Part shown: piece after piece, positions 15,670 through 25,984 of the stretch | Layout of the letters: every line of letters begins with the position of its first letter | How positions within the stretch are numbered: position 1 is the stretch's first letter | DNA from: Myxococcales bacterium | GTDB taxonomy: Bacteria; Myxococcota_A; Polyangia; GCA-2747355 | DNA length: 64,000 nucleotides | Assembly: GCA_020431405.1 (NCBI GenBank) | Contig: JAGQIK010000115.1 | Coordinates: forward strand, 1 to 64,000 | Direction of reading: 5' to 3' | Program-made: the position numbers and the translations under genes | The notes under the pieces: model-generated | Told to the model about the DNA's origin: nothing | Databases searched by the model: none | Seen by the model: only the letters and a program-made list of their open reading frames with translations

Positions 15670-16827
15670 CTACTCGCTGTGTCTCGGCAGCATCGCGCTG
15701 ACCGTGAAGTGGCGCTCGGGCGGCTGTGGGCCGGCGCTGAACGTGCCGCCGAGCAACGCGACGCGCTCGGCCATTCCGACCAGACCGTAGCCGTTGCTCT
15801 CGGTGGGCTCGCCGACGGGCGCGCCGTTATCTCGCACCGTGAGGCGCACGCAGTCGGCGTCACCCGCGACGCGCACCGTCACGCGCGTCGCGCCGCGAGC
15901 GTGTTTGACGGCGTTGGTGATCGACTCCTGCGCCAGCCGATACAGCGCAGCGCCGACAGAAGCAGGCAGGTCGTCGAGATCGCCCTCGGTCTCGACGTCC
16001 ACGCGCAGCCGCGCCCCGGCGGCGGCGCCGGCGAGCCGTTCGATCGCCTCGATGCCTTGTTGCTGTGGTGCGAGCTCGGCCGCTTCGTCGTCACGGCGCA
16101 GGGCGCGCACGATGCCGCGCAGCTCGGCGAGGCTGCGGCCAGCCGCCTCCTCGATGATCTTCAGCGCGTCGAGCGCGGCCTCGGGCTTCTTGTCGCTCAG
16201 CGCGCGCGCGGCTTGCGCCTGGATCGCGATGGCCGAGACGTGGTGCGCGACGGTGTCGTGAAGCTCGCGCGCGAGCTGCTCGCGCTCGAGCAGCTTGACG
16301 CGCTCGAGCTCGCGCACGCGCCCCGCGGCCCGAAAGCGCACCGCCGCGCCGAGCACCGCGGGAAAGAACATCACGATCGCCGCGGCGACGTACTCGCCAG
16401 GATGTTTGGCGTGTCCGCCCACGATCATCATCGCGTAGCCGAACAGCATCGGCAGCATGCCGACGATCGCCTCCCACGCGGCCGCCCAACGAAACAGCGA
16501 GTAGGGCAGCAGCAGGAGGCAGGCCATCATGTGCAGGCCTTCCCAACGGTGCCCGGCGAGCGTGGCCGCGAGGTGCGCGACCTGCAGCGGGAGCACCGCG
16601 ACGAGCGCGGCGAGCAACGGGCGCTCGCGGCGAATCGCGATCGCCAACGCTGCGACCACGCCGAGCACGATGCTCAGTGGGCGCCACATCACATCAGGTC
16701 GCAACAGCCCCTCGAGCAGCGCGGCGGGCACCAGCAGCGCGGCCAGCGCCCAGTCCCACCATGCTGCCGTGGTGGGGCGCGGTGGGCGGGGGTCGAGCCA
16801 CAGGTCGCGTAGCGTTTGGGCGATCAC
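15670..16827 (-). CDS. DesK/NarX-type sensor histidine kinase
   Basis: A 385-residue kinase. The N-terminal half is a set of four to six membrane helices (from about residue 24 to 162) without a large external domain. Then comes a coiled-coil linker (GRVRELERVKLLEREQLA) into the HisKA_3 box ARELHDTVAHHVSAIAIQAQ with His190. The ATPase has ESITNAVKHA, RDNGAP and NGYGLVGMAERVALLGG, typical of the DesK/UhpB/LiaS group. No ATG lies nearby in frame; GTG 16827 is the best start. A TATACT sits only ten bases upstream, so the message may be nearly leaderless. It pairs with the NarL-type regulator that follows. Confidence 0.85.
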   Translation of the reverse strand: MIAQTLRDLWLDPRPPRPTTAAWWDWALAALLVPAALLEGLLRPDVMWRPLSIVLGVVAALAIAIRRERPLLAALVAVLPLQVAHLAATLAGHRWEGLHMMACLLLLPYSLFRWAAAWEAIVGMLPMLFGYAMMIVGGHAKHPGEYVAAAIVMFFPAVLGAAVRFRAAGRVRELERVKLLEREQLARELHDTVAHHVSAIAIQAQAARALSDKKPEAALDALKIIEEAAGRSLAELRGIVRALRRDDEAAELAPQQQGIEAIERLAGAAAGARLRVDVETEGDLDDLPASVGAALYRLAQESITNAVKHARGATRVTVRVAGDADCVRLTVRDNGAPVGEPTESNGYGLVGMAERVALLGGTFSAGPQPPERHFTVSAMLPRHSE

Positions 16828-16866
16828 GTCGTCGACAAGTATAGAAAACCAACGAGGCCGCGGGGA
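16828..16866 (-). promoter_or_regulatory. Putative sigma-70-like -10 for a near-leaderless transcript
   Basis: TATACT on the minus strand at 16843-16838, with a weak -35 region. Transcription would start near 16831, only a few bases before the kinase GTG at 16827, and no ribosome site is present between them. Confidence 0.3.
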
Positions 16867-16972
16867 TCGGCCGAAAGCACGCTTTCGCCTCGTCCGATCG
16901 GCCGATGCCTCGCAAATACTGTCCGTCCATTTTGTGTACTGGACCCCACAAGATTCTGGAGGGGGCTTATTC

Positions 16973-17815
16973 ATGATGGATCGTCTTGCAGTATTGACGT
17001 GCGGGGTGCTGCTCGCGCTGGGCGCAGCGCGCTGTACCAGCGACAACCCGAGCTTCACGGGTGGGCAGCCGTGCTCGGTGGGAGGAGCTCAGTGTGAAGG
17101 TGGCACCGTGTGCGACACGGCCAGTCGGCGCTGCGTCTGTCCAGCCGGCTCCGAGCTGTGCGGCACGCGCTGCGTGGACATCGACACCGACGCGCAGAAC
17201 TGCGGCGGCTGCGAGCTCGCGTGCCCCGCGGGCGACAGCTGCTCGGCTGGTCGCTGCAGCTCGGGCGCTTGCGCGGGCAGCGCCATCGAGTGCGACGGCG
17301 CGTGCATCGATCCGCAGACCAACCCACAGCACTGCGGCGGCTGCCGCGGCGCCGGCGGCCAGCGCTGCGGCGGCGGTCAAGACTGCGTCGCCGGCAGCTG
17401 CACGCGGCCGCGCTGCGCGCTCGACCAGACCGACTGCGGCGGACAGTGCGTCGACATCGCGTCGTCACCGCAGCACTGCGGCGGCTGCAACCAACCGTGC
17501 GGGGCCAACGCGGTGTGCAGCGAGGGCCGCTGCGTCGCCGGATGCGCTGCCGGCCTGACCCTCTGCGGGCAGTCGTGCGTCGACCTCGCGCGCGATCGCG
17601 ATCACTGCGGCAAGTGCAACGAAGCGTGCGGCGCCGACGAGGTCTGCGCGCGCGTCGAGAACAAGCCGACCTGTCGCGGCTTTCAGCTCGCGGGCTGCAA
17701 CCACTGCCCCTGCAAGGGGTGTGGCGAGCGTACGTGCTGCGTGCTCGCCAACGCCAAGGGCGCGCTGGTGGCGGTCTGCATCGAAGGACGCTGCCCCGCG
17801 GACGCCGCACCCTAA
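16973..17815 (+). CDS. Stig1-like Cys-rich secreted protein
   Basis: A 280-residue exported protein with GGAGGGGG upstream of the first of two ATGs. The signal peptide (residues 1-21) ends LLALGAARCTS, so it may be a lipoprotein with an unusual Arg before the Cys. The rest is about five copies of a 30-40-residue Cys unit, each of the form CGxxCVDIxxDxxNCGGC-x-xC-x-xG-xxC-x-xG-xC, close to the Stig1 repeat found in many myxobacterial surface proteins. At the end a different block, GCNHCPCKGCGERTCC, carries a dense Cys cluster. It is probably a disulfide-rich surface or matrix protein. Function unknown. Confidence 0.8.
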   Translation: MMDRLAVLTCGVLLALGAARCTSDNPSFTGGQPCSVGGAQCEGGTVCDTASRRCVCPAGSELCGTRCVDIDTDAQNCGGCELACPAGDSCSAGRCSSGACAGSAIECDGACIDPQTNPQHCGGCRGAGGQRCGGGQDCVAGSCTRPRCALDQTDCGGQCVDIASSPQHCGGCNQPCGANAVCSEGRCVAGCAAGLTLCGQSCVDLARDRDHCGKCNEACGADEVCARVENKPTCRGFQLAGCNHCPCKGCGERTCCVLANAKGALVAVCIEGRCPADAAP

Positions 17816-17874
17816 GCGCGCCGAGCGCGCCGAGCGCGCGGCAGCCGGCACTGCTTGGGACTTACGTCACCACT

Positions 17875-17890
17875 GGGGGACACGTCCCCC
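17875..17890 (+). terminator. Hairpin after Stig1-like gene
   Basis: GGGGGA and TCCCCC with a CACG loop, 60 bases after the Stig1-like stop and 80 before the next gene. No T-run follows, so termination is uncertain. Just before it, three tandem copies of a GCGCGCCGA-like 9-mer follow the stop codon (17816-17842). Confidence 0.35.
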
Positions 17891-17968
17891 TGAGCTGGCG
17901 CGGCGCCGCACAGTTCTCGCCAGCTTGCCCGCGGCCCGAGACTTGCTGTAACGCTTCTCAGGGGAGCG

Positions 17969-18946
17969 ATGAGCAAAAGTCCAAACACGCGCCGCATCGG
18001 CGCGATGGTGTTGATGCTGGCGCTGGCGGGCTGTCCCGTGGGCGCCGACGTGACGCGAGACGCTCGCGCGCCGAGCGGCGATGGCGTCGTCGATCGCGGC
18101 ATCGTCGGCGCCGACGCGCCGCGCGCCGGCGACAGCGACAGCGCGGCGCCGACGGGGGACGGCGCAACGCCGCAGCCCGACGCGACGAGCCCCGACAAGA
18201 GCGCGGCGCCACCAGCCACCACCAACTTCGCCGCCGCCGGCCCCTTCAAGTCGGCGAGCGAGGCCAACGTTGGCCCTGGCAATGACTTCAGCGTTACCTA
18301 CCCCACGCCGCTCGGTCAGGGCGGCGTCAAGCACCCGATCATCACCTGGGGCAACGGCACGGGCACGCCGACGTTCGTCTACGGCGCGCTGCTCGCGCAC
18401 CTGGCGACGCACGGCTTCGTCGTGGTCGCCACCAACAGCGTGCAGACCGGCTCGGGCAAAGAGATGCTCGACGGCGTCTCGTGGCTCATCAGCGAAGCTT
18501 CCAAGCCCACGAGCAAGTACTACGGCAAGCTCGACGCGAGCGCCGTATGCGCCACGGGCCACTCGCAGGGCGGCGGCGGCGCGGTCAACGCAGGCAACGA
18601 CGCGCGCGTCAAATGCACGGCACCGATCCAGCCTTCGCCGGGCAATGCGCCCGGGCTGAAAGGGCCGATGTTTGTCATCGCCGGCGGCAAGGACACCATC
18701 GTCGTGCCGCAGCTCGTCGAAGGTCTGACCTACAATCCTGCCAAGGTGCCGAGCGTCTACGGCGAGCTCATCGCCGCCGATCACTTCACGCCCATCGGCA
18801 ACGCCGGCGACGAGATCCGCGGCTATCTGACCGCGTGGCTTCGCGCCCAGCTGTACGGCGAAGCGGGCGCCAAGGCGCTCTTCTACGGCGCCAACTGCGG
18901 CATCTGCGGCGACGCCAAGTGGCGCGTGAAGCGCAAGAACCTGTAG
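17969..18946 (+). CDS. Lipoprotein alpha/beta hydrolase, cutinase/chlorophyllase-like
   Basis: A 325-residue secreted serine hydrolase. A signal with lipobox LAGC (Cys22) is followed by a long Asp/Ala/Pro-rich linker (about 25-85), which would hold the enzyme off the outer membrane. The catalytic domain shows nucleophile Ser199 in ATGHSQGGGG, likely Asp242 in GGKDTIVVP and His272 in AADHFTP, plus HGFVVVATNS near the oxyanion region. This order and motif set is that of the bacterial chlorophyllase/cutinase/PET-hydrolase-like group, which attacks lipid, cutin or polyester ester bonds. C-terminal CGICGDAKW has a Cys pair that may form a disulfide. AGGGGAG precedes the ATG. Actual substrate unknown. 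Confidence 0.78.
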   Translation: MSKSPNTRRIGAMVLMLALAGCPVGADVTRDARAPSGDGVVDRGIVGADAPRAGDSDSAAPTGDGATPQPDATSPDKSAAPPATTNFAAAGPFKSASEANVGPGNDFSVTYPTPLGQGGVKHPIITWGNGTGTPTFVYGALLAHLATHGFVVVATNSVQTGSGKEMLDGVSWLISEASKPTSKYYGKLDASAVCATGHSQGGGGAVNAGNDARVKCTAPIQPSPGNAPGLKGPMFVIAGGKDTIVVPQLVEGLTYNPAKVPSVYGELIAADHFTPIGNAGDEIRGYLTAWLRAQLYGEAGAKALFYGANCGICGDAKWRVKRKNL

Positions 18947-18997
18947 CGACGTCGCCGCTCGCGCTGCCCTAGCGCGCGCACCCCACAGCGTGTCATC

Positions 18998-19018
18998 CGC
19001 GGCTAAAGGTCAGCCGCG
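18998..19018 (+). terminator. Hairpin between hydrolase and cheA1
   Basis: CGCGGCT and AGCCGCG, 7-bp stem with AAAGGTC loop, 55 bases before the cheA1 start. No T-run follows. It could end the hydrolase transcript or be a leader structure of the chemosensory operon. Confidence 0.35.
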
Positions 19019-19072
19019 TGCAGCCGTTGATCCCTGCGAAGACAGCAGGCGCGGCGGCTGCGGACGGTTGAT

Positions 19073-21274
19073 ATGTGGGCGGATGACCTACCGGTGAAAC
19101 AACAGCTCGACAGGCTAGCGACACTCCTCGCTGCGCGAGACGGCAGCACGGCCGACGTCAGCGGCTTGCTCGGACCACTCGCCGAGCTGCGCCTGGCGGC
19201 GTTCGACGCGGGCGCTAGCGACGAGGTGGCGCGCGTCGAGCAGCTGATGGAGATGGTCGCGGGTGCGGCCGACGAGCCGGCAGCGGCCGCGGCGGTGCAG
19301 GCCATCGCGGCGCTGCTGGCCGATCTCGGTGTGAACGTTGTGCTCGCTGCGGACGAGCCCAGCGCGATAGCGGCGGCCGAGCCCGAGCCCGAGCCGGACG
19401 CGGACATCGAGACGATCCCACTTCCCGCCGCGCTCGAGGACGAGGAGCTGCTCGTCGAGTTCCTCGTCGAGGCCGACGAGCACCTCACCGCCGCCGACAC
19501 GCTGCTCCTGCATCTCGAGCGCGACCACGACGACATCGAGTCGCTGCACGCGCTCTTCCGCGGGCTGCACACCATCAAGGGCCTCGCTGGTTTTCTCGAG
19601 CTCGAGGCCATCGGCACCCTCGCTCACGCCGCCGAGTCGCTGCTCGACGCCGTGCGCCGCAACGAGCGCGTGCTCGACGGGATCGCCATCGACGCGATCT
19701 TCACCGCCGTCGACAAGCTGCGCGCGATGGTGGTCGCCGTCGAGCGCGCGGCAAAGGGCAAGACGCCGCTGCCCGTCGACCGCAGCGCGATCGCGCACGC
19801 CGAGCACCTGCGCAAGCTCACCGCCCTCGACAAGAAGGCGCGCCTCGGCGAGATCCTCGTCGCCGCCGGCGCTGTCGACGAACAGACGATCGACGCCAGC
19901 ATCGAGCAGCAGAAGGCCGGTGACGCGCGCCCGCTCGGCACACTGCTCATCGAAAAGGGCGTCGCGGCCAAGCAGGTGGCGCAGGGCCTGCGCGCGCAGC
20001 GGCTCGCCGCCGAAAGAAAGCAGGACGAGCCCGCGCCGAGCAGCTCGACGACGAGCAACACCATTCGCGTCCCGGTGGATCGGCTCGACCTTTTGGTCGA
20101 CGCCATCGGCGAGCTGGCCATCGCGCAGTCGATGCTCTCCGAGCTGGCGCGCAGCGGCCTCAACGCGCGCTCCTCGCGCTTGCAGCGCACGCTGGCGCAC
20201 GTCGAACGCACGACGCGAGAGCTTCACAGCCTCGCTTCGTCGATGCGTATGGTCCCGCTGCGCCGCGCGTTCGACAAGCTCGCGCGTGTCGCGCGCGACG
20301 CCGCCCGCCGCACCGGCAAAGAGATCGACTTCTGCTGTCACGGCGAGGAGACCGAGCTCGACAAGAAGCTCGTCGAGGCCATCGGCGATCCGCTGCTGCA
20401 CATCGTGCGCAACGCCGTGGGGCACGGCATCGAGCCCGAGGTCGAGCAGCGTCGCACCGCCGGCAAGCCCGACGCCGGCAAGGTGACGCTCACGGCGTTC
20501 CATCGCGGCGGCAGCGTGTTCATCGAGGTCAGCGACGACGGCCGCGGGCTGTCGCGCGAGCGTATCCTCAAGAAGGCACGCAGCCAGGGGATCGTCGACG
20601 AGAACGCGAACCTCAGCGAAGACGAGATCTATCAGCTGATCCTGCGTCCAGGTTTCTCCACGGCGCCCAAGGTCACCGACCTCTCCGGGCGCGGCGTGGG
20701 GCTCGACGTGGTCAAGCGCACCGTCGACAGCCTCGGCGGCGCGCTGACGATCCGTTCGACCGAGGGCAAGGGCTCGACGTTCTCGCTGCGGCTGCCGCTG
20801 ACACTGGCCGTGATGGACGGCATGGTGGTGCGCATCGGCAACCAGCGCTACGCGATCCCGCTGCTGTCGATGGTGCGCTCGGTGCGGCCCGCGCGCGAAG
20901 ACGTGCACCAGGTGGTGGGCTGCGGCGAGCTGGTTTCGATCCGCGGCCAGCTGGTGCCGTTGGTGCGCCTGGCGCAGCTGTTCAATATCCGCGGCGCGGC
21001 AGGCCTGCACGAGGGCTTCGTCGTGCAGGTCGAAGACGACGGCCAACAGGCGGGGCTGCTCGTCGACGAGCTGCTCGGCCAGCAACAGATCGTCGTCAAG
21101 ACGCTCGGCGATGGGCTCGGCTGCATCGACGCCTTCGCCGGCGGCGCGATCCTGCCCGACGGTCGCGTGGGGCTGATCCTCGAGGTCGGCGCGATCATCC
21201 GCGCTAGCCGCGGCTACCGCCGCGCGGTCACCAATAGCAACTGCGACACGAGAACCAGCGAGCTGTCCAACTAG
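19073..21274 (+). CDS. cheA: Chemotaxis-type histidine kinase CheA (first copy)
   Basis: A 733-residue kinase. An unusual helical N-terminus (1-115, acidic linker at the end) precedes the HPt domain with phosphoacceptor His166 in LHTIKGLAGF. In place of a recognisable P2 domain, residues 257-310 hold two repeats of the T2SS-E/MshEN pattern: RLGEILVAAGAVDEQTIDAS then PLGTLLIEKGVAAKQVAQGL. Dimerisation (about 335-395), HATPase (IVRNAVGHGIEP, SDDGRGLS, DLSGRGVGLDVVK) and a CheW-like regulatory domain (GQLVPLVRL) follow. It heads a twelve-gene operon with cheW 22 bases behind. The start has no clear ribosome site; a GTG seven codons in is an alternative. It should phosphorylate CheB and the REC proteins nearby. 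Confidence 0.92.
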   Translation: MWADDLPVKQQLDRLATLLAARDGSTADVSGLLGPLAELRLAAFDAGASDEVARVEQLMEMVAGAADEPAAAAAVQAIAALLADLGVNVVLAADEPSAIAAAEPEPEPDADIETIPLPAALEDEELLVEFLVEADEHLTAADTLLLHLERDHDDIESLHALFRGLHTIKGLAGFLELEAIGTLAHAAESLLDAVRRNERVLDGIAIDAIFTAVDKLRAMVVAVERAAKGKTPLPVDRSAIAHAEHLRKLTALDKKARLGEILVAAGAVDEQTIDASIEQQKAGDARPLGTLLIEKGVAAKQVAQGLRAQRLAAERKQDEPAPSSSTTSNTIRVPVDRLDLLVDAIGELAIAQSMLSELARSGLNARSSRLQRTLAHVERTTRELHSLASSMRMVPLRRAFDKLARVARDAARRTGKEIDFCCHGEETELDKKLVEAIGDPLLHIVRNAVGHGIEPEVEQRRTAGKPDAGKVTLTAFHRGGSVFIEVSDDGRGLSRERILKKARSQGIVDENANLSEDEIYQLILRPGFSTAPKVTDLSGRGVGLDVVKRTVDSLGGALTIRSTEGKGSTFSLRLPLTLAVMDGMVVRIGNQRYAIPLLSMVRSVRPAREDVHQVVGCGELVSIRGQLVPLVRLAQLFNIRGAAGLHEGFVVQVEDDGQQAGLLVDELLGQQQIVVKTLGDGLGCIDAFAGGAILPDGRVGLILEVGAIIRASRGYRRAVTNSNCDTRTSELSN

Positions 21275-21296
21275 GACGGCGACAAAGGGAGGGTCT

Positions 21297-21848
21297 GTGG
21301 AAAGACAAGAGAGCCAACCAGCAGCCGGCGGCGCGCGTGTCGCTGGAGCTGGCAAGTACCTCACTTTCCGCTTGGGCGAGGAGGAGTACGGTCTCGAGAT
21401 TCTCAAGGTGCGCGAGCTGATCGGCCTGATGGAGATCACGCCCGTGCCGATGACGCCCGAGTACATCCGCGGCGTCATCAACCTGCGAGGCAAGGTCATC
21501 CCGGTGGTTGATCTGCGGCTCAAGTTCGGCCTGCAGCCGACGCCAGACAACGACCGCAAGACGATCATCGTCGTCGACGTCAAGAAGCCCAAAGGGCTGG
21601 TGCAGATGGGCGTGCTCGTCGACCTCGTCTCGGAGGTCGCGTTCATCGCCGCCGACGATATCGAGGCACCACCGAGCTTCGGCGACGACTACGCCACCAG
21701 CTTCATCCTCGGCATGGGCAAGAGCAAAGGCGTGCTCAAGGTGCTGCTCGACATCGACGTCGTGCTCGGTTCGTCCGACGTCATCTCGGCAGCGGTGCAC
21801 GCGCCCGCACAACCCAACGCGAACGCTGCGGCGAGCAGCCTTCAATAG
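21297..21848 (+). CDS. cheW: CheW coupling protein
   Basis: A 183-residue scaffold protein with GTG start and AGGGAGGG upstream. A 20-residue Gly/Ala-rich lead is followed by the CheW fold: YLTFRLGEEEYGLEILKVRE, TPVPMTPEYIRGVINLRGKV, IPVVDLRLKFG and VGVLVDLVSEV-like strands. It links the chemoreceptor to CheA in the cytoplasmic array. It is the only stand-alone cheW in a cluster that has two CheA kinases, so both may share it. The C-terminal 20 residues are an Ala/Pro/Asn tail. Confidence 0.93.
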   Translation: MERQESQPAAGGARVAGAGKYLTFRLGEEEYGLEILKVRELIGLMEITPVPMTPEYIRGVINLRGKVIPVVDLRLKFGLQPTPDNDRKTIIVVDVKKPKGLVQMGVLVDLVSEVAFIAADDIEAPPSFGDDYATSFILGMGKSKGVLKVLLDIDVVLGSSDVISAAVHAPAQPNANAAASSLQ

Positions 21849-21862
21849 CGCAACGAACACCC

Positions 21863-21874
21863 TTCGAATTCGAA
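21863..21874. repeat. Perfect 12-bp palindrome TTCGAATTCGAA before the receptor gene
   Basis: TTCGAATTCGAA lies in the 45-base gap between cheW and the receptor gene, just upstream of the ribosome site (GGAG). A related palindrome sits at the receptor's stop codon. Together they flank the receptor cistron. Confidence 0.5.
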
Positions 21875-21893
21875 CGAAACGGAGCCAGCAACA

Positions 21894-24049
<2,156 letters not shown>

Positions 24050-24050
<1 letters not shown>

Positions 24051-24061
24051 CGTTCGAACGC
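24050..24061. repeat. Palindrome GCGTTCGAACGC at receptor stop codon
   Basis: A 12-bp perfect palindrome starting at the last base of the receptor stop. It shares the TTCGAA core with the palindrome upstream of the gene. It could form a small mRNA hairpin that protects or separates the receptor cistron. Confidence 0.45.
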
Positions 24062-24089
24062 AGAGCCGCAGAGCTCCGGGGCGCCCATC

Positions 24090-24899
24090 ATGAAGAAGAC
24101 GACCTTCAACGCCATCCGCCAGCTGGTCTACTCGGCGAGCGGCATCTCGTTGGCCGACAGCAAGGAGGCGTTGGTCCAGTCGCGCATCGCCAACCGCACG
24201 CGCGAGCTCGACCTCGATGTCGAAGGTTACCTGGCGCTGCTCGGGCGCGACGAGCGAGAGGTCGATGTCCTGATCGATGCGATCTCGACCAACGTGACCA
24301 GCTTCTTTCGCGAGAATGCGCACTACCCGCTCTTTCAGGCCTTGATCGAGCAGCGCGTCAAGTCGGGTGCGCCGCGCATCCGCGTCTGGTCAGCGGGCTG
24401 CTCCACCGGAGAGGAGCCCTACAGCCTGGTGATGAGCGCGCTGCAGGTGCCCGGCACCGCGAAGGTCGACTTCAAGCTGCTCGGCACCGACATCTGCAGG
24501 CCAGCCCTGCAGAAGGCGATGGAGGGCGTCTACGAGAAGCGGCTGCTCGAGAAGGTCCCCAAGGGCACACTCGAGCGCTTCTTCAAGCCGCTCGCCGATG
24601 GACGCTGGCAGGCGCGCGACGAGCTGCGCTCGCGCGTGATGTTTCGCTACCTCAACCTCAACGAGCCGATCCCGCTGCGTGGTCCCCTCGACGCCGTGTT
24701 CTGCCGCAACGTGATGATCTATTTCGAGCAGCCGATGCGCCGCCGTCTGGTGCAGTCGTTTCTCGACGCGCTGGCCCCCGATGGGCTGCTGTTCATCGGC
24801 CACAGCGAGAGCCTGACGGGGCTGGACGTGGGCGTGCGCGCGGTGGGGCCATCGGCCTACCAGAAGCTCGAGCGCGTCGAGGTCAAGGGAGCTGCCTGA
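24090..24899 (+). CDS. cheR: CheR chemoreceptor methyltransferase
   Basis: A 269-residue enzyme that transfers methyl from S-adenosylmethionine to receptor glutamates. An N-terminal helical domain with FNAIRQLVYSASGISLADSK and NVTSFFREN is followed by a Rossmann domain with RVWSAGCSTGEEPYSL (SAM binding), LGTDI and VFCRNVMIYFEQPMRRRL. GHSESLTG lies near the C-terminus. The length is normal. It follows the receptor by 39 bases and its stop overlaps the cheB start (TGATG). No TPR extension. Confidence 0.94.
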   Translation: MKKTTFNAIRQLVYSASGISLADSKEALVQSRIANRTRELDLDVEGYLALLGRDEREVDVLIDAISTNVTSFFRENAHYPLFQALIEQRVKSGAPRIRVWSAGCSTGEEPYSLVMSALQVPGTAKVDFKLLGTDICRPALQKAMEGVYEKRLLEKVPKGTLERFFKPLADGRWQARDELRSRVMFRYLNLNEPIPLRGPLDAVFCRNVMIYFEQPMRRRLVQSFLDALAPDGLLFIGHSESLTGLDVGVRAVGPSAYQKLERVEVKGAA

Positions 24900-25984
24900 T
24901 GACTGTCCGGGTTCTGGTCGTCGACGACAGCGCGGTGATCCGCCGCATGCTGTCCAAGGCGCTCGCGACGGCGCCGGGCATCGAGGTCGTCGGCACGGCG
25001 CCCGACCCGTTTGTCGCTCGCGACAAGCTCGTGCGGCTCAAGCCTGACGTGATGACCCTCGACATCGAGATGCCGCGCATGGATGGCATCTCCTTTCTGC
25101 GGCGCGTGATGGCCTTCAGCCCGATGCCGGTGCTGATCCTGTCGTCGCTGACGCCGGCGGGAAGTGACCTGGCGCTCGAGGCGCTGCAGGCGGGCGCGCT
25201 CGAGGTGATCAGCAAGCCCAACGCGGCCTACAGTCTTGGCGAGGTGACGGCCGACCTGATCGAGAAGGTGCGAGCGGCGGCGGGAGCGCGCGTCGACCAT
25301 CTCGTCAAGAAGGCCAAGTCGCAGGTCACGACAGTGAAGGCCCCGCTGGCGATGACCGCGACGACCAATCAGATCGTCGCCATCGGCGCGTCTACCGGCG
25401 GCACCCGCGCACTGGAAGAGATCCTGCCGCTGCTCCCGCCCACCGCGCCAGGCACGCTCGTCGTGCAGCATATGCCTGAAGGCTTCACCCGATCGTTCGC
25501 AGAGCGCCTGGACAGCATCAGCCGCGTGCGGGTCAAAGAAGCCGAGACCGGTGACCGTGTCGTGCCCGGGACGGTGCTCATCGCGCCCGGCAACTTCCAC
25601 ATGCGGCTGCGCCGCACCGGCGCCGCCTACCACGTGGTGGTGGACCAGCAGGAGCGCGTCAACCGCCACCGGCCCTCGGTGGACGCACTGTTTCACTCCG
25701 TGGCGCAGTACGGCGGTCGCAACGCCGTGGGCGTGATCCTCACCGGCATGGGAGCCGACGGCGCCGAAGGCCTGCTCGCCATGCGCAACGCGGGTGCGCG
25801 CACCATCGGTCAGGACGAGGCGTCCTGCATCGTCTACGGCATGCCGCAGGCGGCCGCGCGCCTTGGCGGGGTAGAGCACGTCGTCTCGCTGTCCGACGTG
25901 GCGCGGGCCATCGTCGAGCAGGCCGAGCGCGGCCCAGGCGCCGGCACGGCCGCGCCGGGCGCCAAGGAAAGGGCGAGCGCCTGA
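24899..25984 (+). CDS. cheB: CheB methylesterase
   Basis: A 361-residue protein-glutamate methylesterase/deamidase. The receiver domain has phosphoacceptor Asp55 in LDIEMPRMDGISFL and Lys in VISKPN. A linker (about 115-155) joins it to the CheB_methylest domain with catalytic Ser165 (GASTGGT), His191 (QHMPEGF) and Asp287 (GMGADGAEG). Phosphorylation by CheA should activate removal of receptor methyl groups. Start overlaps cheR stop by one base and its stop overlaps the next start (TGATG), so translation is coupled through three genes. Confidence 0.95.
   Translation: MTVRVLVVDDSAVIRRMLSKALATAPGIEVVGTAPDPFVARDKLVRLKPDVMTLDIEMPRMDGISFLRRVMAFSPMPVLILSSLTPAGSDLALEALQAGALEVISKPNAAYSLGEVTADLIEKVRAAAGARVDHLVKKAKSQVTTVKAPLAMTATTNQIVAIGASTGGTRALEEILPLLPPTAPGTLVVQHMPEGFTRSFAERLDSISRVRVKEAETGDRVVPGTVLIAPGNFHMRLRRTGAAYHVVVDQQERVNRHRPSVDALFHSVAQYGGRNAVGVILTGMGADGAEGLLAMRNAGARTIGQDEASCIVYGMPQAAARLGGVEHVVSLSDVARAIVEQAERGPGAGTAAPGAKERASA

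Noticed and set aside
19115-21646. 843-codon minus-strand frame over cheA1 and cheW
   Set aside because: Antisense to genes with intact catalytic residues; its product has no recognisable domain.
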